The translations under genes were made by a program, and so were the position numbers. From Helicostylum pulchrum (Eukaryota > Mucoromycota > Mucoromycetes > Mucorales > Mucoraceae): DNA of 64,000 nt. The notes beneath the pieces are model-generated. The model was not told the origin of the DNA and searched no databases. It worked only from the letters and a program-made list of their open reading frames with translations. Where the stretch lies: the NCBI GenBank assembly GCA_025677825.1, contig JAIXMO010000053.1:1-64000 (forward strand). The letters run 5' to 3'. This document shows, piece by piece, positions 58,604 to 64,000 of this stretch; position 1 is the first letter of the stretch; each line of letters begins with the position of its first letter.

Positions 58604-59594
58604 TTATTGTTCCTTCATTTTTTCTGCAAGATAATCTGTCATAGCCAACATATTACCTACTTCTTCTTCAGTTGCTTGACCATGTGCTGCCCATCTCACC
58701 TTGCAATCTTGGTCTACCAAGAAAGCATATCCAATATACTGATTCGTCATATCCAAACTCTTTCTTGTCTTACTAATATCCTTCATAATCAAACAGTAGT
58801 TATCTTTACGCTCGGCGCTAGTATTTTTACGGATCAACGGTACAAATGCCTTTAACAACAATTGCTTCAACATATTCTCTTGTACATTGACCTCTACCAA
58901 CTGAATATCCTGCGTTGTGTTACTATATTTCTTTAAAAACGGTTGGATAAATGACTCGACATGAGGCTCTCCGAATTTAGCATAAACAAATGTCATCAGT
59001 GTAATTTTACCAACAAGTTTTTCTGTAGTGTTGATCTTCTTTCGTGACAAGTCTTGGGCTTCAAAGTTTGGCATATATCCCGCCTTTTCCGGCTTGATTA
59101 ATTGTGTATTGGCATAATACATTTTTCCTCCATGTTTACGCATTTCTAATTTTTCACTTTGTTACTACTTACATGTGCTGATATATTGTAGTTTTTTTTA
59201 CTTACCGTGAACATCGGCGAAATAAGACTTTGTAGCTTCTTCAACCCTACACCACACTCGATAAATAAATAAGCTTTAACTTTTTTTTTTAAAAAAAAAA
59301 AAAAACTTACAAATGACGACGTTCAGAAGCATGTGCAGCAAATGCTTTTTCATAATCAACGAAATCTTTCAACTTTTGTTGCTTTCGCTTGAGCCAGTTG
59401 TTATGATCAACAACAGGAGGATCCAATACACCGAAACTAGTTGCAGGAGCTCTAAACTTGCCGTACTCGGGTGGAGGACCTTGGGCAGGTTCTGTCTCTT
59501 TGGTATTGGTCGTCAAGTATCTTGCCTTGGAAGCAAACGCTTTCACAGTATGTTGCTGCACTAAACGCTGTGTCAAGATTCTTGTTGTCAACAT
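58604..59594 (-). CDS. ATP10: Mitochondrial ATPase complex assembly factor ATP10
   Basis: Exons 59594-59311, 59246-59206 and 59145-58604 encode 288 residues. The N-terminus (MLTTRILTQRLVQQHTVKAF) is a good mitochondrial presequence. The mature part has PEYGKFRAPATSFGVLDPP, ATKSYFADVHEMRKHGGKMY, GYMPNFEAQDLSRKKINTT, ITLMTFVYAKFGEPHVESF and NQYIGYAFLVDQDCKVRWAA. These are the Atp10 blocks, including the conserved G-Y-x-FLVD-x2-C element. Atp10 acts in the inner membrane in assembly of the F0 sector of ATP synthase through subunit 6. The 41-nt middle exon is unusually small but keeps the frame. Confidence 0.92.
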
Positions 59595-60000
59595 GGTTTA
59601 AAAAAGAAAAGAGAAATAAACTCCCCTCTCACAAGGGGGTTGGAACTTTTATATTGTTTTTTGATTGGACGAAGCTCTCAGCATTTTTGCTTGCCCTCTT
59701 TTATTAAAACTCTTTCACAAAAGCAAGACTTCAAAGTTTGAGAAAAAGGGATAAATGCTTTTTATTTATAGCTAATGATAATGAGTGATGAAAAAATATG
59801 TAAAGAAATGATGTGTGCAGAATATATATAAATTTTTCATCAAATGTTTGAAGAAAGTAAAGTGAAGGAATATGTAATTTTTAACAAATCTGTTAAAAAG
59901 ATTTTTTTTTTTTTTTTTTTGGGAAACAAAACCCAGGAGTGGGGTGTTTCTTGAAAACAAAACCTAAAGAAGGTTTTTTTATAACAAATCTTGGGAGGAT
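59595..60000. other. Intergenic between two minus-strand genes, no gene seen
   Basis: Contains the ATP10 upstream region with an inverted CCAAT near 59665 and a T run of about 20 at 59900-59920 on the plus strand. Confidence 0.45.
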
Positions 60001-60732
60001 TTAGGCAGAAAAGTCCCGCTTTGGCTTAGGGGAAAGCTTGGCCATCATTTTGTTTTGACGCGAGAGGTTTTGCTTTGGCTTAGAAGCGAGTCTCTTGAAG
60101 AAATCCTTCTTTGCTTGAGCCAAAATCAAGCGAGGGAAATCGATAGCCTTTTTAGGACCCCTTGGAGCAAGAGTAGTATCCTTAAACTCGACAGACAAGT
60201 CACCAGAATTGATAAAACCCCAAGCATTATCGAGCGTCTTGGCAGGGGGATACTGAGTGTCGTCTTCGTCTTCAGACAAGACACAGGTATCATACTCTTC
60301 GTCGTCATCAGCACCGTACTCTTCGATGTAAGCAGCCAAAAGATCTGCATCATTGATATCATCATCAGAGTCATAGTCTTCATCCTCCAAGTCATATTCA
60401 TTAACGAGATAATATTCATTATCATCATCATCTTCATCATTCTTAATATCATATTCATCGATATAATATGCATTGAATGAAATGGTCTTCTTTTGACAAA
60501 AGTACTTTTTTTCATAGCAGATTAAGTTTGCGAGGGCGAAAACTCCGCAAGCGAAAGTATCAGCAATGCTATTGGCTACTGTTTCCATAAGGGCAGGTGG
60601 GTACTTGGGTTCAGAGTCATTTTCAGAGCTTACATTTTGGTGTGCTTCATAACCGCTGGCACGAGCTTGGTAATTTTGGAATGAAGTCTTCAAGTTTTTG
60701 AAGCAGTTGTACATATAATTAAGACAGCCCAT
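60001..60732 (-). CDS. Acidic hypothetical protein with N-myristoylation-type start
   Basis: Single exon, 243 residues. It begins MGCLNYMYNCFKN: Gly2 and Cys3 fit N-myristoylation plus palmitoylation, so membrane attachment is likely. A hydrophobic stretch (NSIADTFACGVFALANLICY) precedes a strongly acidic middle (NDEDDDDNEYYLVNEYDLED, DYDSDDDINDADLLAAYIEE). A basic C-terminus follows (RLILAQAKKDFFKRL, KPKQNLSRQNKMMAKLSPKPK). No family recognised. Composition and length are coherent, and the start has an A/T-rich leader, so I treat it as real. Confidence 0.65.
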   Translation of the reverse strand: MGCLNYMYNCFKNLKTSFQNYQARASGYEAHQNVSSENDSEPKYPPALMETVANSIADTFACGVFALANLICYEKKYFCQKKTISFNAYYIDEYDIKNDEDDDDNEYYLVNEYDLEDEDYDSDDDINDADLLAAYIEEYGADDDEEYDTCVLSEDEDDTQYPPAKTLDNAWGFINSGDLSVEFKDTTLAPRGPKKAIDFPRLILAQAKKDFFKRLASKPKQNLSRQNKMMAKLSPKPKRDFSA

Positions 60733-62227
60733 ATTAACTTTTATAAAAAAAAAGAGAGAAAAAAAAAGAAGTTTGCGCTTTAAAATAAGTCGATGTTTAA
60801 AAAGAATCAGTTGTAAGTTGGCTGTAAAGTAGGATAGAGGTGATGATGGTAGTAATAGCTAAAGTAAAAAGCGAAAGAAATAAAGAAAAAGAAAGATACT
60901 TGTTTTTTTTTTACCTTGTATTTATTCAAAAAAATGGGAATGAAATTACAAGACTTTTTGACTGGTCTTTACAAAAAAAATTAACCGTTAGAGAGAATAT
61001 TCGTAGCACAACTTACGCCTTTTTGTGGGAACGTTCTGGAAAGTAAACATTTATATTTATTTATAAAACTGTAGGACAAAAGGATCGTGATTTGAAAACC
61101 CTTGTCAGGATGCATAATTACAACTGTCAAAGTATTATTAATACTAGTATACAGAACTTTTATTTTTAAGAAATATCTGTTACAGTACAGTAAAAGGAAT
61201 AATTATATCCAGATATAAAAATACTTGAGCAGTATTTTTTTTTTATACATATAAAATAAAAGGGTATATTCTTCTTGACAGAAAAAAAAAAGGGTGTAAA
61301 TAGAAGTATCCAATAAAAAGAAACATGCTTCCCTCGAGGTCGTTTTTATATTTACAAGATCGAATGAGGGAAAGTGCTTGACAAGTTTTTTTTGATATGA
61401 AGCAAATAAATCTGCATATTTATTTTTTACAAACTTCAAATGCTTCCACACTCTTCTTTTCTCATACTTACTCTAGGTAGTATCACCTCGTCGTCTTATA
61501 TCGAGATAGAAATGGTTATGGCGCTTCTGAGAGAAGGGGCAATAAACATAAAGATGAAGAGAGTAAAAAAAAAGTAACTCTAGTTTGTACTATCCCTTTT
61601 TTTGCATGATTTGTTTACTTGGCGCAAATTAAAGAATGTTTTTCTAGATATAGCGATGACACAATTACTAAAATAAAAAGGCAGTTTAATTACTTGTTGC
61701 TATGACTTACACAGAGACTTTTTTTTTGCGTAATACTTTGTTATACTTTTTTTTTTTACTTACATCTGTTACTTTTTTTGTCATCTATTTAGCATGTAGA
61801 TGGTGAATGTAATATGTTAATACTAGAGTTATAATAGAAGATACCTATTACTTGTTTTTTCGTCCGTTTAAAAAACTTTGTCTGAATTTGTAAATTTTGC
61901 ATCATTTGTTTACTCTGTACTAACAGGAAAAAAAAACCATGTGAACATCAGACCGAGTTTCTGTTGCTCCTTTTTTGTGTCAAAGTTGTCTTCTGAAGTA
62001 TATACTAACATGATGTAGAAATAAACTAGTTCACCTGTTTCTCATTACTTTATTTTAAAGGAATGATATACTTAATCAGTGATAAAATTATATGTAGGCT
62101 TATTTTAAGAGGATTTTATATTTAAAATAAAAGGGACGGTATAGTTTAAACGGATAAGGTATTTTATTTTATTTTTATGTAAAATAAACAGACGTTAGCT
62201 GTTCTCTTTTTTTTTAAAAAAAAAAGA

Positions 62228-62460
62228 AGAGGCCGTTTTCCGAGCATAGCCAACGTGGAGGCCTCTGTCCTTGTATGCTCTCTTCGCTTTTAATTCACTG
62301 ATGGAAAAAGCCATCAGTACACCCCGGGCCCTCGACACAGTGCGAGAGTAACCAGAGTAGTCCCAGAACAGTTAAAAACGCGATCTCCTCTGATTGAGCC
62401 TACGGAAAAGGAGGCGGAAAAAAGCCGTAACCTGATCTAGGTCAGGGTTTGGCCTCCTAC
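62228..62460. ncRNA. Candidate structured non-coding RNA in a G+C-rich island
   Basis: This 230-bp block is clearly richer in G+C than the flanks and has no open frame. It folds into several perfect stems visible by eye: ACTGATGG (62297-62304) with CCATCAGT (62311-62318) around a six-base loop; AGAGGCC (62228-62234) with GGCCTCT (62260-62266); CCTGA (62431-62435) with TCAGG (62442-62446); TACGG (62401-62405) with CCGTA (62425-62429). A long-range pair, GGAGGCC (62257-62263) with GGCCTCC (62451-62457), would close the whole domain. It does not match tRNA, 5S, U-snRNA, SRP or RNase P signatures I know. Strand unresolved: a T10 run sits where a minus-strand transcript would end, but that strand also has an internal T6. 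Confidence 0.45.
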
Positions 62461-62799
62461 AAAAAAAAATCCTAAGAAAAAAAAATCAGCATAAGTTGAC
62501 AGTGAAAGAATAAAAAAAAACATACCAACAATCGTATCGTTCCTACTGAAAGGCCTTCTGGTTGAAAATTGTATGTTGGAAGGTCTTCTTGTTGTAGCTT
62601 AAAGAAGGAGAAAAGGAAAACAAGATATGTTGACGTTTTAACTATATTGTAAAATAGGGGCTTTTTTTTTTGCTATCTATAAACATTGCCTACTATAGTA
62701 TACTTTCGAAAGCTACTTAAAAAAGTCCCTATTTAAATAAAATGTTCCATAAATACCATCTTACTAAAAGGTAACACTGTGGGTAACAACATCTTAAAC

Positions 62800-63110
62800 A
62801 GTTGTTCGTGATTCTTCTTAAAATAACCACCGTGCATAAGCTAGCGCAAGACCATGAGTTCCGCTAAATTTACTTTTTTTTTCAGCTCTAAAAAAAAAGG
62901 CAGCATAATGAATATACGATATAAACTCTATTAAAAAGTACACGTATGAAAAAAATAACACTTACTGATGGTGGTATGCATTGTAATAAAGATAAAGAGG
63001 AAGAAAAAGTGATATATCCAACTATTCTAAAAAAAACAAATAAATACGCCTTGAGCTGATAAAATGAATGTGATATATTTCATCATTTTTACGTACACTT
63101 GTTTCATGCA
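62800..63110. repeat. Dispersed repeat family, degenerate fragments
   Basis: ATTCTTCTTAAAATAACCACCGTG (62812-62835) is the inverse of a block in copy B, as at 48757-48783. Farther right, ACTTACTGATGGTGGTATGCATTGTAA and the following purine-rich stretch match 24957-25000 on the plus strand. The two pieces are in opposite orientation, so they may be two nested copies. Confidence 0.45.
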
Positions 63111-64000
63111 AAAAAAAAACATAGAGCATGTAACAAAAAAGCAAATTGGTATCAGTAGATGTTTTCACCTTATAGCACGTGTAATGTGTAAAATAACTCT
63201 CAATGCCTGTCGTTTATTGGCTATATTACCTTTTTCCAACCGTAGGCTTGGAAAGAGGGCCAAAAAAACACACTGTATCAAGTAATCAGAAAGCGGCTCT
63301 AAAAATATATAGGTGGTTCCAGATCAACATTGTTAATAAGAAATAATGACAATATTATTTCTTGCTTTTTTAGAGTTTATCAGAAAGTGACCAAACGAGA
63401 AAACTTCAAGAATAATGACTCTAAAATGTAAACACCAAAGGTTAAATCCCCAGTAACTACCCACTGTGAACAATATTCTTAAGTTTCACTGTAAGCCAAA
63501 TCTACATAAATCTCAGTAGTAGATGTTCTGACAGTTAATATCACCATTCTATTCTGGCTTTTGTCAAAAGAAAAAACAATCATGCAGGATCTTTAGTAGT
63601 TTTTTATTTTATTTTATCATATTTGCCTAATTAAACCAGTCAGCTAGGTATGTAAAACTGGTAATTTTTAAAAAAATATATATAGTGGGCTCCAGACCAA
63701 ATAAGAGAAATACTTTCTCTTAAAAAGTATGATTTGAAACTTCCGTAAAACGAGGATATTTCTTATTTTTTATAACAGTTTATTATCAGAATATGATCCA
63801 TTATAGAAAGAAGATACATACTACATATGAAATAAAACATTCAAGACTTCATGAGAAATGACGGTATTTTCTGTGGGCTTTCAGAAAATGATAAAATAGA
63901 TATGCATATAAACTTTATAAACCTGGTGCGAAAACCTGGTACTATTTATTTAAACAGCGGTTTATTTCTACTTTATTAAAATCTTCATCTGAACAGTTTT

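Larger units (their letters stand above)
60733..64000. other. Gene-poor 3.3 kb end region
   Basis: No protein gene is supported. It contains a G+C-rich structured island at 62228-62460 and a repeat fragment at about 62800-63110, plus an imperfect duplication at 62540-62600 (AAGGCCTTCTGGTTG and AAGGTCTTCTTGTTG). The frames at 60840, 61203 and 63064 lack conserved features. Confidence 0.5.

Noticed and set aside
1..64000. CRISPR arrays, bacterial-type operons or phage elements.
   Set aside because: Spliceosomal introns throughout and eukaryotic gene content. No regularly spaced direct repeats of array type were seen.
1..64000. tRNA or rRNA genes.
   Set aside because: I found no complete A-box/B-box pair with a cloverleaf-compatible arm set and no rRNA-like blocks. 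A tRNAscan-SE run would settle this.

Overview
This is nuclear DNA of a filamentous fungus, most likely an early-diverging Mucoromycota (Mucorales-like) species. The reasons are: strongly AT-rich DNA with many homopolymer runs; short GT-AG introns (about 45-80 nt, often ending in an A- or T-run followed by AG) that interrupt most genes; and fungal proteins (CHS7, BUD22, ATP10, MRS2, SGM1/TMF) next to types I associate with early-diverging fungi (WNK-like and YANK-like kinases, expanded F-box genes, a lineage-specific multicopy family). The genus cannot be fixed from the sequence alone. I rebuilt exon structures by hand from splice consensus and reading-frame continuity. For most genes the exon lengths sum to a whole number of codons.

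Layout. 1-1450: 3'-truncated YANK/STK32-like kinase (-). 3945-5480: saccharopine-dehydrogenase-like enoyl reductase (+). 5912-6109: small orphan gene (+). 6749-8895 and 11932-14075: tandem pair of OPT/YSL-type transporters (-) with identical exon lengths and a shared 21-nt upstream element. 15800-17460: decayed F-box gene, next to a dispersed repeat. 18845-20643: DHHC palmitoyltransferase. 21064-22165: arrestin-like protein. 22609-23806: CRAL-TRIO protein (-). 25591-26670: short-chain dehydrogenase. 27023-29262: WNK-like kinase (-). 32011-34963: 12-exon oligopeptidase B (-). 35269-35870: small acidic membrane protein (+), whose stop lies 3 bp from that of the CNS1/TTC4 co-chaperone (35874-37060, -). 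38100-38549: orphan. 39201-40100: BED-finger/polyQ protein with hAT-transposase similarity. 41401-42884: BUD22. 43104-45198: SNAPC4-like four-repeat Myb protein. 45611-45951: secreted I9-type inhibitor. 47016-47624: truncated F-box gene. 48230-50099: decayed pseudogene. 50179-50514: orphan. 50701-51848: CHS7. 52139-52663: universal stress protein. 52971-54304: MRS2. 54642-55927: multicopy-family gene related to the pseudogene. 56019-58584: TMF/SGM1 golgin, convergent with ATP10 (58604-59594). 60001-60732: acidic orphan. 60733-64000: no protein gene, but a structured G+C-rich island at about 62228-62460.

The genes do not form a pathway. Most are housekeeping: trafficking (DHHC, arrestin, CRAL-TRIO, CHS7, TMF), mitochondria (MRS2, ATP10), ribosome and snRNA synthesis (BUD22, SNAPC4), proteolysis and folding (oligopeptidase B, I9 inhibitor, CNS1) and signalling (two atypical kinases). 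The accessory content is the transporter duplication, the repeat family (fragments near 2.4, 17.7, 24.9, 48.7 and 62.8-63.1 kb), the F-box and multicopy-family relics, and the RNA-like island.
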